From Flavobacteriales bacterium (GTDB lineage Bacteria > Bacteroidota > Bacteroidia > Flavobacteriales > BACL11), in NCBI GenBank assembly GCA_018675825.1, contig JABGXK010000062.1:1-10866 (forward strand): a stretch of 10,866 nt of DNA, written 5' to 3'. The notes below the pieces were generated by a model. The model was not told where the DNA came from. It saw only the letters and a program-made list of their open reading frames with translations, and did not search any database. The position numbers were made by a program, and so were the translations under genes. Below are positions 1-6,581 of this stretch, piece by piece. Position 1 is the first letter of the stretch; each line of letters opens with the position of its first letter.

Positions 1-68
1 AAATCACCCACAACCTCCTCTATCTTAACAGTTTCAAATATTTCGTCTATAGTGTTTTTCGGAATCAT
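1..68 (-). CDS. dnaG: DNA primase DnaG, N-terminal fragment (cut by window edge)
   Basis: Reading the minus strand from the ATG at 68-66 gives 22 residues beginning MIPKNTIDEIFETVKIEEVV and ending GD at the edge. This matches the start of bacterial DnaG primases of Bacteroidetes, where a short helix (xxTIDxIxExxxIxEVxGD) precedes the zinc-binding domain. DnaG makes the RNA primers for Okazaki fragments at the replication fork. The CHC2 zinc finger and TOPRIM domains lie outside the window, so the call rests on the N-terminal signature alone. The ATG overlaps the TGA stop of the upstream polyprenyl synthase gene in an ATGA arrangement, so the two are probably co-transcribed and translationally coupled. 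An unrelated protein is possible but unlikely given the start and register. Confidence 0.72.
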   Translation of the reverse strand, partial: MIPKNTIDEIFETVKIEEVVGD

Positions 69-1039
69 TTATTTCTTTTTATAACATACTCTAGTAAATG
101 GCTAAGTGATTTTTTAGCCTCATTTTCTGGAAAACCTTCAAGTATACATAATGCTTCATGATAATAAATATTCATCTTATTTTCAGCATACTTTAATCCA
201 TTATTATCTTTAACAAGCTTAATTATTTTTTCTATTCTCCCAGAGTTTTTACTATCATTCTTTATTGTATTAATAATATAGTTTTTATTTTTTTTATCTA
301 CTTTATTAATTGTATATATTAAAGGTAGGGTCATTTTTTTTTCTCTTATATCTATGCCAGTTGGTTTTCCAATTATTGGATTTTGTGTATAATCAAAAAG
401 GTCATCTTTGATCTGAAAAGCGATTCCAGCTTTCTCTCCGAATAAACGCATTTTTTCAACATCTTCCTTACTAGCTTTAGATGATTCGGCTCCAGATTCA
501 CAACAAGCTGAAATAAGAGTTGCAGTTTTTTTCTTAATTATTTCATAGTAGATATCTTCAGTAATATTAAGTTTTCTTGTCTTTTCGATTTGAAGTAATT
601 CTCCTTCGCTCATCTCTTTTACCGCCCTACTAACAATTTTTAGTAGTCTAAATTCTTCTTTCTCAACAGCCAGTAACAAACCTCTTGATAATAAAAAATC
701 ACCCACTAGTACCGAAATCTTGTTCTTCCATAGGGCATTAATAGAAAACACACCTCTTCTAAAGTTTGCTTCATCTATAATATCATCATGTACTAATGTA
801 GCAGTATGAAGTAGTTCTATTAAAGATGCTGCAGTATATGTGCTTTCATTAACGTTATTAAATAATTTACTACTTAAAAAAACAAACATTGGCCTCATTT
901 GCTTGCCTTTTCTTTTAATGATATAATGCATAATTCTATCAAGTAGAGGCACCTTAGTTTTAAGAGAATTCTTGAATTTTTTTTCAAACAAATTCATTTC
1001 CTCTTTTATAGGTTGTGTGATATTCTTAATTTTTAACAA
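65..1039 (-). CDS. ispB: Polyprenyl diphosphate synthase (long-chain, all-trans type)
   Basis: This 324-residue protein belongs to the trans-isoprenyl diphosphate synthase family. It adds IPP units to an allylic diphosphate to build the long side chain of the respiratory quinone, presumably menaquinone here. The first aspartate-rich motif DDIID is at residues 85-89, with the usual FRRG at 93-96. The second, DDLFD, is at 212-216, followed by GKPTGID (224-230). KGKQMRP (44-50) supplies the IPP-binding Lys/Arg. The small residue Ala80, five before the first motif, and the overall length fit a long-chain enzyme; exact chain length cannot be read. The start used is TTG at 1039-1037: upstream there is only a short in-frame stretch to a TAA and no ATG. 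Family members usually begin just before the (K)QPI..EM segment seen at residues 9-15, so a TTG start fits better than the internal ATG at 997. The stop overlaps the dnaG start by 4 bases. Confidence 0.93.
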   Translation of the reverse strand: MLKIKNITQPIKEEMNLFEKKFKNSLKTKVPLLDRIMHYIIKRKGKQMRPMFVFLSSKLFNNVNESTYTAASLIELLHTATLVHDDIIDEANFRRGVFSINALWKNKISVLVGDFLLSRGLLLAVEKEEFRLLKIVSRAVKEMSEGELLQIEKTRKLNITEDIYYEIIKKKTATLISACCESGAESSKASKEDVEKMRLFGEKAGIAFQIKDDLFDYTQNPIIGKPTGIDIREKKMTLPLIYTINKVDKKNKNYIINTIKNDSKNSGRIEKIIKLVKDNNGLKYAENKMNIYYHEALCILEGFPENEAKKSLSHLLEYVIKRNK

Positions 1040-1105
1040 AATAGGCTGAATTATTTAGGCTAATATACAAAGTTTTATATCTAGAAAATCAATTTTTTAT
1101 CTAAC

Positions 1106-2146
1106 TTATTTTAATTTATTGACTAACTGTCCACATGCAGCATTTATATCCTTTCCTTTACTTTTTCTCAGGTTAACAATTATTTTTTTCTCAGCGAGAA
1201 AATTAATAAATTCTTCTGTTCTTCGGTTTGTAGATTTTTCAAATGGAAGATTTTCCACTGTATTGTATTCAATTAGATTTATCTTACATGGTGTTATTTT
1301 ACAAAACTTCATCAACTCTCTTGCATCTTCTAAGCTATCATTAATATTTTTAAATAAAATATATTCGTAAGTTACTCTTACTTCTGTTTTATCATAGAAG
1401 TATTTTATAGCATCTTTTAGATCTAATAATGGTATAGATTCATTAATTGACATTAGTTCAGTTCTCTTGTAATCATTAGCTGTATGTAGACTAATAGCTA
1501 AATTGAATTTAATATTATCATCTGCTAATTTTCTAATCATTTTAGCGATACCTACAGTCGATACTGTAATTCTTTTAGGAGACATGGATAATCCTTTAGT
1601 ATTAGTGATTAAATGTATGCTTTTTAATAAATTATCATAATTAAGTAAAGGTTCCCCCATTCCCATAAAAACAATATTACTTAATGGCCTTCCAAAGTTG
1701 AGGGTTGCTTCTTCGTTTAGGATAAAAACTTGGTCATATATTTCACTAAAATTAAGGTTTCTCTCAAGCTTTAATGTTCCTGTTGCACAAAATGTACATG
1801 CCAAACTACACCCAACTTGGGAAGATACACATGCGGTAATTCTTTTTTTTGAAGGTATTAAAACTCCTTCTACAAGTTTATTATCATACAGCGCAAGACT
1901 GTATTTTATTGTTCCGTCATTACTTCTTTCAGCCTTATGTATTTTAACTGCATTAATTAAAAAATGAAATTTAAGAAGTTCCCTAATTTCTATTGATAAT
2001 GATGTCATTTCATCAAAACTGACAGCTCTTTTTTTCCAGAGCCATTCTGATATTTGTTGTGCTCTAAATTTGGGTAAACTATTGTTAGAGCAGAATAGTA
2101 ACAACTCTTCTTGACTTAGAAGCCTTATGTCTTTTTCTTTATTCAT
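1106..2146 (-). CDS. rlmN: Dual-specificity RNA methyltransferase RlmN (radical SAM)
   Basis: RlmN uses radical SAM chemistry to methylate C2 of A2503 in 23S rRNA and of A37 in some tRNAs. The 346-residue protein has the cluster-binding CxxxCxxC at Cys113, Cys117 and Cys120. The upstream catalytic Cys106 lies in CVSSQVGC, and the methyl-carrying cysteine is Cys338 in AACGQL near the C-terminus. Glu93 in VEGVLIP matches the substrate-contacting glutamate of the E. coli enzyme. MGMGEPLLNYDN (161-172) is the SAM-binding GEP motif. Because both catalytic cysteines are present it should be active. RlmN rather than Cfr is favoured by context and overall similarity, but the two families share these motifs. 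The ATG start at 2146 lies only 8 bases after a good -7 promoter element, so the mRNA may be almost leaderless. A 66-base gap separates its stop from ispB, without an obvious hairpin, so read-through is likely. Confidence 0.95.
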   Translation of the reverse strand: MNKEKDIRLLSQEELLLFCSNNSLPKFRAQQISEWLWKKRAVSFDEMTSLSIEIRELLKFHFLINAVKIHKAERSNDGTIKYSLALYDNKLVEGVLIPSKKRITACVSSQVGCSLACTFCATGTLKLERNLNFSEIYDQVFILNEEATLNFGRPLSNIVFMGMGEPLLNYDNLLKSIHLITNTKGLSMSPKRITVSTVGIAKMIRKLADDNIKFNLAISLHTANDYKRTELMSINESIPLLDLKDAIKYFYDKTEVRVTYEYILFKNINDSLEDARELMKFCKITPCKINLIEYNTVENLPFEKSTNRRTEEFINFLAEKKIIVNLRKSKGKDINAACGQLVNKLK

Positions 2147-2154
2147 TTACATTG

Positions 2155-2162
2155 CAAAGATA
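2155..2162 (-). promoter_or_regulatory. Putative -7 element for rlmN
   Basis: On the minus strand this reads TATCTTTG, an exact match to the Bacteroidetes -7 consensus TAnnTTTG. Transcription would start a few bases later, about 3 to 5 bases before the rlmN ATG at 2146. No TTG is seen at the expected -33 position, which would fall inside the opposite gene. The call is an inference from the motif and its position. Confidence 0.4.
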
Positions 2163-2166
2163 TACT

Positions 2167-2174
2167 TACTTTTG
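2167..2174 (+). promoter_or_regulatory. Putative -7 element for the aminohydrolase gene
   Basis: TACTTTTG matches TAnnTTTG exactly and ends 4 bases before the ATG at 2179, so the transcript would be leaderless or nearly so. It lies 4 bases from the opposed rlmN element. No clear -33 TTG is found at 17 to 23 bases upstream, so the promoter is weakly supported or depends on another factor. Confidence 0.4.
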
Positions 2175-2178
2175 ACCC

Positions 2179-3309
2179 ATGAGATTTTTATCTGCCGATT
2201 ATTTATTTACACTTACTTCTGAGCCTTTAAAAAATGGTGTACTTCAAGTTAATAATACGGGTGAAATAATTAATATTTTCAACACTAGATCGGGTTCTTT
2301 TGCAGATAAAATCGAAATCTATAGTGGTATTCTTTGTCCTGGATTTATAAACTCACACTGTCATTTAGAGTTAAGTCATCTTAAGGGTATATCAAATAAT
2401 GTAAAAGGTTTTTCAGAATTTCTATCTATCGTTAATCAAAGAGATGATTTTAGTAAAAGCAAAATATTAGATGCTATCAAAAATGCGGAAGAAGAAATGT
2501 TACAAAATGGAATTGTAGCTGTTGGAGATGTATGTAACACAACAGATACGTTAATTCAGAAGAAGGCTCGAAATTTATTGTATTATAATTTTATTGAAAC
2601 TTTTGAGGTTAGTGATGTTGAGGCTGATAATGTGATTGAGAAATCATTAAATATAAGAGATATGTTTAGGTCTAATGACATGAAAGCTACAATTACTCCT
2701 CATGCACTCTATAGTGTTCTTCCATACTTGATGAGTAGGATATTGAAAATATCAGATGATAAAGACATTTTATTTAGTATTCATAATCAAGAAACTAATA
2801 ATGAAAATAAACTTTTTCTTAATAAAGAAGGTGACTTATGTGATTGGCTTAAAAGTATTAAAGCATCACCTGAAATATGGCATAAAAGAGATGCTAGTAA
2901 TAGTTTTTTTAAGGAATTTAAAACAAAAAAAGATATACTTCTAGTTCACAACACATACACTTCTAAGCAAGAAATCACAGATAATTATTATTGTACTTGC
3001 CCAAAAGCAAATTTATTTATAGAACAAAAAATACCAGATTATTCTATTTTTAATATTGATCGACTTTGTGTTGGAACAGATAGTCTAGCCTCAAATGATT
3101 CTCTATCTATTATTAGTGAACTTTCAATAATTCAAAAAAATTCTGATTTTACTCTTCAGGAACTTTTAAAAATAGCATGTAAAAATGGAGCGAAAGCCCT
3201 TGGCTTTAAAGATTTTGGAACATTTGAAATAGGCAAAAAGCCTGGCGTTAATTTAATCTCAAATTTTGAATTAGGATTGGAAAAATCTGACTTAAAAAAA
3301 ATTATTTAG
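2179..3309 (+). CDS. Metal-dependent aminohydrolase of the amidohydrolase superfamily (ATZ/TRZ-type deaminase)
   Basis: The 376-residue protein has the metal-site pattern of the deaminase branch: HCH at His60/His62, His175 in TPHA, His202 with Glu205 in HNQE, His257 in LLVHN, and Asp301 in GTDSLASN. ILCPGFINSHCHLELSHL (51-68) is the usual lead into the first metal motif. Such enzymes hydrolytically deaminate purine-like or related ring substrates in the cytosol. Relatives include guanine, 8-oxoguanine, S-adenosylhomocysteine and aminofutalosine deaminases. The substrate cannot be read from the sequence. A role in futalosine-type menaquinone synthesis is one possibility, as ispB lies nearby, but this is only inference. 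The gene is alone on its strand, divergent from rlmN and convergent with ispD, which it overlaps by 8 bases. The ATG at 2179 directly follows a putative -7 element, and no longer start is convincing. Confidence 0.85.
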   Translation: MRFLSADYLFTLTSEPLKNGVLQVNNTGEIINIFNTRSGSFADKIEIYSGILCPGFINSHCHLELSHLKGISNNVKGFSEFLSIVNQRDDFSKSKILDAIKNAEEEMLQNGIVAVGDVCNTTDTLIQKKARNLLYYNFIETFEVSDVEADNVIEKSLNIRDMFRSNDMKATITPHALYSVLPYLMSRILKISDDKDILFSIHNQETNNENKLFLNKEGDLCDWLKSIKASPEIWHKRDASNSFFKEFKTKKDILLVHNTYTSKQEITDNYYCTCPKANLFIEQKIPDYSIFNIDRLCVGTDSLASNDSLSIISELSIIQKNSDFTLQELLKIACKNGAKALGFKDFGTFEIGKKPGVNLISNFELGLEKSDLKKII

Positions 3310-3322
3310 ATTTTTTTAAGTC
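3289..3322. terminator. Putative bidirectional terminator made by coding sequence of two convergent genes
   Basis: GACTTAAAAAAA at 3289-3300 and its exact reverse complement at 3311-3322 form a perfect 12-bp stem around a 10-base loop. The loop contains the stop codons of both the plus-strand aminohydrolase (TAG at 3307-3309) and the minus-strand ispD (TAA, 3304-3302). Each strand gives a run of U at the 3' arm, so the structure could stop transcription in both directions. The stem is AT-rich and no long U tract follows it, so termination efficiency is uncertain. Confidence 0.5.
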
Positions 3323-3973
3323 CTTTATAAACAAGTCAACAATTTTTAAATCTTCAGGTTTAGTGATTTTTATGTTTTTTTCTTCACCCTCTATTGTAAT
3401 TATTTTTCCTCCATTTGCTTCAAAAACAGAAGCATCGTCTGTAAATAAATCAGAATATGACTGCTTGTAGGCATTCTTTATTTCTTCGTATTTAAAACAT
3501 TGAGGGGTCTGTACACTAAAGAGATTTTTTCGTTCCAAATTCTGAGATACATTGTCGTCAATTTTTCTTATAGTATTTACTACGGGTACAATAGGAATGA
3601 CTCCAGTATTTACATTAATTAATTTTATTGCATCATTTATAAGCTGCCTTGAAACTATAGGTCTTACTCCATCATGAATAGCTACAATATCACAATTATT
3701 GATATTTTTTAAGCCATTTTTCACAGACAAGAATCTAGTCTCTCCCCCTTCAACTAATTTATGATAAGTAGTGAAGTTATATTTTTTACAAAGAATATTC
3801 CAGTTTTTAAAATGATTTTTCGGTATAACTAAGATAATTTCGTTTAAGTGGGAAAATCTATCAAGGGTATGCATTAAAACTGGAAGGTTATTTATAGGTG
3901 TAAATTGTTTTGGGAGTTTTGTTTTAAACCTTTTACCTATTCCCCCTGCTAATATTAAAGCAGCTTTTCTCAT
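3302..3973 (-). CDS. ispD: 2-C-methyl-D-erythritol 4-phosphate cytidylyltransferase (IspD)
   Basis: IspD couples CTP to methylerythritol phosphate, giving CDP-ME in the non-mevalonate (MEP) route to IPP and DMAPP. The 223-residue protein opens with the nucleotide-binding signature ILAGGIGKRF (7-16), followed by LPKQF (20-24) with the catalytic Lys22. Further family marks are IHDGVRPIV (99-107), with Asp101 and Arg104, Thr134 in VVNTIRK, TDDASVFE (178-185) and NIKITKPEDL (200-209) carrying Lys202. The length is typical of monofunctional IspD; there is no fused IspF. TarI-type ribitol phosphate cytidylyltransferases share the fold, but the motifs fit IspD better. The ATG overlaps the TGA of queA in an ATGA arrangement, so it is translated as the second gene of a queA-ispD operon. 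Its last 8 bases overlap the convergent aminohydrolase gene. Confidence 0.92.
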   Translation of the reverse strand: MRKAALILAGGIGKRFKTKLPKQFTPINNLPVLMHTLDRFSHLNEIILVIPKNHFKNWNILCKKYNFTTYHKLVEGGETRFLSVKNGLKNINNCDIVAIHDGVRPIVSRQLINDAIKLINVNTGVIPIVPVVNTIRKIDDNVSQNLERKNLFSVQTPQCFKYEEIKNAYKQSYSDLFTDDASVFEANGGKIITIEGEEKNIKITKPEDLKIVDLFIKDLKKSK

Positions 3974-5025
3974 ATTATTAACATAGCATCTCCAAATGTA
4001 TGAAACTTATATTTCTTTTTAATTCCCTCTTTATATGCCTTCATAAGTAAATCATATCCTGAAAATGCTGAAACTTGCATCATAAGAGACGATTTAGGTA
4101 AATGAAAATTTGTTATCATAGATGTAGCAATCTTAAAATCATGAGGAGGAAAAATAAAGATATTAGTCCATCCATCATATGGAATTATCATATTTTTAGT
4201 TGAAACACTTGTTTCAAGAGATCTCATGACGGTTGTACCAACTGCACAAATTTTTCTTTGTGTATTTAGACCATTATTAATTTTATCAGCTGCTTCCAGC
4301 TTTATCTCCATTTGTTCAGATTCCATTTTATGTTTAGATAAATCTTCAACCATAATTTGACTAAAAGTTCCCAAACCTACATGTAAAGTTGTTTCAGCAA
4401 ATTCTATTCCTTTGATCTGCATTTTTAGCATTTGTGTTTTGCTAAAATGTAATCCAGCTGTTGGAGCTGCAACAGCCCCTTCGTTTTTCGCAAAAACTGT
4501 TTGATATCTTTCATTGTCTTGAGAGGTAGGTTCTCTTTTAATATATCTAGGTAGAGGTGTTTGTCCTAAAGTATTTAAGGTTTCTTTAAATTCCTCATGT
4601 GTTCCATCATATAGAAATCTTAGTGTTCTTCCTCTTGATGTTGTGTTGTCTATTACTTCTGCAATTAATTCATCATTATCTCCAAAGAACAACTTATTAC
4701 CTATTCGTATTTTCCTTGCTGGGTCGACTAAAACATCCCAAATTCTATTTTTTTTATTAAGCTCTCTAAGTAAGAAAACTTCAATTCTTGCGCCAGTTTT
4801 TTCTTTATTTGCATAGAGTCTTGCTGGAAAAACTTTTGTATTATTTAGGCAAATTACATCTCCATCATCAAAGTAGTCAATTAGATCAGAAACTTTTTTA
4901 TGTTCTATTTCTCCTGTTTCTTTGTGTAATACCATAAGTTTGGCATCATCTCTTGTTTTTGCTGGTGTATCTGCGATCAGTTTTTCAGGAAGATCGAAGT
5001 TATACATTGATAATTTATATTTCAT
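3970..5025 (-). CDS. queA: S-adenosylmethionine:tRNA ribosyltransferase-isomerase QueA
   Basis: QueA transfers and isomerises the ribosyl part of SAM onto 7-aminomethyl-7-deazaguanine at tRNA position 34, giving epoxyqueuosine. The 351-residue protein shows the family signatures in order: DLPEKLIADTPA near the N-terminus (11-22), CLNNTKVFPARLY (59-71), a GARIEVFLL segment (78-86), QTPLPRYIKR (155-164) and AAPTAGLHFSK (186-196). It ends with FSGYDLLMKAY and FGDAM elements, so it appears intact. Substrate supply (queC, queD, queE, queF, tgt) must lie elsewhere. It is the first gene of a pair with ispD, with which it has a 4-base overlap. It is preceded by a good Bacteroidetes-type promoter about 20 bases upstream. 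The ATG at 5025 is supported by that promoter and by the family N-terminus. Confidence 0.95.
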   Translation of the reverse strand: MKYKLSMYNFDLPEKLIADTPAKTRDDAKLMVLHKETGEIEHKKVSDLIDYFDDGDVICLNNTKVFPARLYANKEKTGARIEVFLLRELNKKNRIWDVLVDPARKIRIGNKLFFGDNDELIAEVIDNTTSRGRTLRFLYDGTHEEFKETLNTLGQTPLPRYIKREPTSQDNERYQTVFAKNEGAVAAPTAGLHFSKTQMLKMQIKGIEFAETTLHVGLGTFSQIMVEDLSKHKMESEQMEIKLEAADKINNGLNTQRKICAVGTTVMRSLETSVSTKNMIIPYDGWTNIFIFPPHDFKIATSMITNFHLPKSSLMMQVSAFSGYDLLMKAYKEGIKKKYKFHTFGDAMLII

Positions 5026-5046
5026 GGGGTAGTAATTTTAGGTTTG

Positions 5047-5077
5047 CAAATATAATGTATTGAGCTGCCGATGTCAA
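5047..5077 (-). promoter_or_regulatory. Bacteroidetes-type promoter for queA-ispD
   Basis: On the minus strand a TTG at 5077-5075 is followed after 20 bases by TATATTTG at 5054-5047. This fits the Bacteroidetes -33/-7 pattern (TTG or TTTG, about 17 to 23 bases, TAnnTTTG). Transcription would begin near 5041, leaving a leader of about 17 bases before the queA ATG at 5025. It lies in the 58-base gap after truB. It is the only promoter in the window with both elements correctly spaced. Confidence 0.65.
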
Positions 5078-5079
5078 TA
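5058..5079. repeat. Short inverted repeat over the queA -33 element
   Basis: TATTGA (5058-5063) and TCAATA (5074-5079) are perfect 6-base arms separated by 10 bases. The right arm contains the TTG of the queA -33 element. It could be a weak terminator for truB or a small operator, but arms this short also occur by chance in AT-rich DNA. Confidence 0.25.
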
Positions 5080-5083
5080 GAAA

Positions 5084-5794
5084 CTACATATTTAGTTTTT
5101 TGTCAAATTCAGCTATAGTAATTGCATCTTTTAGGTTATATTCTCCAATTCCCATTCTACTTAAGCAAGATAGATGCCCAGCATTTCCTAATTTTATCCC
5201 AAAATCATTTGCAATTGAACGTATATATGTACCCTTACTACATGATATTTGAAAAGTAAATTTTGGTATATCAATTGTATTTATTTCAAATGAGAATACC
5301 GTTACTTTACGTGATTTAATTTCTACAATCTCTCCGCGCCTGGCTTTTTTATATAAACGCTCTCCTTTAATTTTTATGGCTGAGAAAAGAGGAGGCTTTT
5401 GATTTATTTCTCCTAAAAAAGTTTTTGATACTTCTTTTATATTTTTATTAGTGATATTTGAAACATTATATGTTTTATTAATTTCTGTTTCTAGATCAAA
5501 TGATGGTGTAGATGCTCCTAAAGTGATCTCTCCAGTATAGGTTTTTTTCTGATCTTGAATTGAAGTGATTATCTTTGTAGATTTCCCTGTACATATAATA
5601 AGAAGTCCACTAGCAAGAGGATCAAGAGTGCCTGCGTGTCCTACTTTTATTTTTTTTATTTTGAATTTCTCTTTTAATAAGTTTTTGATTTTTTTTACAA
5701 TATCAAAGGAGGTCCATCCTATTTCTTTATTTAACAAAAGGATTTGTCCTTCTTGAAATTCTTCTTTAGTTAGTAATGCTAATTTTTGTAGCAT
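5084..5794 (-). CDS. truB: tRNA pseudouridine(55) synthase TruB
   Basis: TruB converts U55 in the T-loop of most tRNAs to pseudouridine and also helps tRNA fold. The 236-residue protein begins with the usual GQILLLNKEIGWTSFDIV segment (16-33). It carries the active-site motif VGHAGTLDPLASGLL (51-65), with Asp58 as the catalytic aspartate. Later family marks are the KPPLFSAIKIKGERLYKKAR stretch near the middle and the SCSKGTYIRSIANDFG segment, which together build the RNA-binding cleft. It lacks a long C-terminal PUA extension, as is common for the shorter Bacteroidetes proteins; that comparison is from general knowledge. It is the last gene of the ftsX-DUF3098-uppP-truB operon and begins one base after the uppP stop, which suggests translational coupling. 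Confidence 0.95.
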   Translation of the reverse strand: MLQKLALLTKEEFQEGQILLLNKEIGWTSFDIVKKIKNLLKEKFKIKKIKVGHAGTLDPLASGLLIICTGKSTKIITSIQDQKKTYTGEITLGASTPSFDLETEINKTYNVSNITNKNIKEVSKTFLGEINQKPPLFSAIKIKGERLYKKARRGEIVEIKSRKVTVFSFEINTIDIPKFTFQISCSKGTYIRSIANDFGIKLGNAGHLSCLSRMGIGEYNLKDAITIAEFDKKLNM

Positions 5795-5795
5795 T

Positions 5796-6581
5796 TTATA
5801 AGCTGAAAATAATTACCGTTAAACCAATACAAAAGCAGTAATATGAAAAATATTTTAGCTGACTATTTTTAACTAATTTAATCATCCATTTACATGCAAT
5901 TATACCTGTTATAAATGCAAAGAAAAAACCTATAATTAAAGGGTATATTGATGAGTCTTGTATTACCTCTTCAGATATAAGTGATTTTGCTTGTGCTCCA
6001 AGAATTAAAGGAACAACCATTAAGAAGGAAAATTTTGCTGCATTCTCTTTGTCAATTCCTAGAAGAACCGCAATAGATATAGTAGCACCAGATCTAGAGA
6101 TTCCTGGAATTATAGCTATTGCTTGTGAAATTCCTATTAGGAATGCTGAGGTTACATTAATTTTTTTCTCTGAAATCTTAGCTTTATCTGCTAATAAGAG
6201 TAGTACTCCTGTCACGATAAGCATTGAGCCAACAATTATTAAATTACCATTAAATAAACCATCTATTTCTGATTTAAAGAAAAACCCAATAATAGCAGCA
6301 GGGATCATAGAAATAATAATTTTAATTGAAAACCAAAAGCTTTCATTCTTTTTAAAACCCAATAAATCGTAAAAAATCTTTAAAATATCTTTTCTGAAAA
6401 CAATAATTGTGCTAAATGCAGTTCCACAGTGCAAGACAACAGTCAAAAGGATATTGTCTTTAGGATTTTTTACTTCACCTAGCAATGCTTTAAATATTTC
6501 TAAATGACCACTACTACTCACAGGAAGAAACTCTGTTAATCCTTGTATTATACCAAGGATTATAGCATTAATTATATCCAC
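5796..6581 (-). CDS. uppP: Undecaprenyl-diphosphate phosphatase UppP (BacA family)
   Basis: UppP removes one phosphate from undecaprenyl diphosphate, so the C55 carrier can be reused for peptidoglycan and other surface polymers. Overproduction of this family confers bacitracin resistance in other bacteria. The 261-residue protein is very hydrophobic with about eight membrane spans. Both family motifs are intact: GIIQGLTEFLPVSSSGHLE (10-28), with Glu17, Ser22-Ser24 and His26, and IIPGISRSGATIS (157-169) with Arg163. The start is GTG at 6581-6579, directly after the TAG stop of the DUF3098 gene. The family usually begins only a few residues before this motif and there is no other methionine start, so GTG is well supported. 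A short hairpin lies early in its coding region. It belongs to the ftsX operon, with one base before truB. Confidence 0.95.
   Translation of the reverse strand: MDIINAIILGIIQGLTEFLPVSSSGHLEIFKALLGEVKNPKDNILLTVVLHCGTAFSTIIVFRKDILKIFYDLLGFKKNESFWFSIKIIISMIPAAIIGFFFKSEIDGLFNGNLIIVGSMLIVTGVLLLLADKAKISEKKINVTSAFLIGISQAIAIIPGISRSGATISIAVLLGIDKENAAKFSFLMVVPLILGAQAKSLISEEVIQDSSIYPLIIGFFFAFITGIIACKWMIKLVKNSQLKYFSYYCFCIGLTVIIFSL
6537..6562. repeat. Nine-base inverted repeat in the 5' coding region of uppP
   Basis: TAATCCTTG (6537-6545) pairs exactly with CAAGGATTA (6554-6562) across an 8-base loop. In the uppP mRNA it lies about 20 bases after the GTG start, over codons 7 to 15. It could affect initiation at this GTG. 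It also encodes conserved residues (ILGIIQGL), so it may be a by-product of the protein sequence. Confidence 0.3.

Noticed and set aside
1068..1092. Possible ispB promoter on the minus strand (TTG at 1092-1090 and AAACTTTG at 1075-1068)
   Set aside because: The -7 element has one mismatch and the spacing is only 14 bases, shorter than usual. Read-through from rlmN would be enough, so I did not list it as a feature.
1119..1967. Two plus-strand open frames (1119-1370 and 1698-1967) opposite rlmN
   Set aside because: They are antisense shadows of rlmN, which carries all catalytic motifs, and they show no family features of their own.
6049..6372. A 107-codon plus-strand open frame opposite uppP, and smaller ones opposite truB (5565-5756) and ftsX (6854-7042)
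   Set aside because: The hydrophobic content mirrors the membrane-span codons of the real genes on the other strand; there is no independent start signal or domain.
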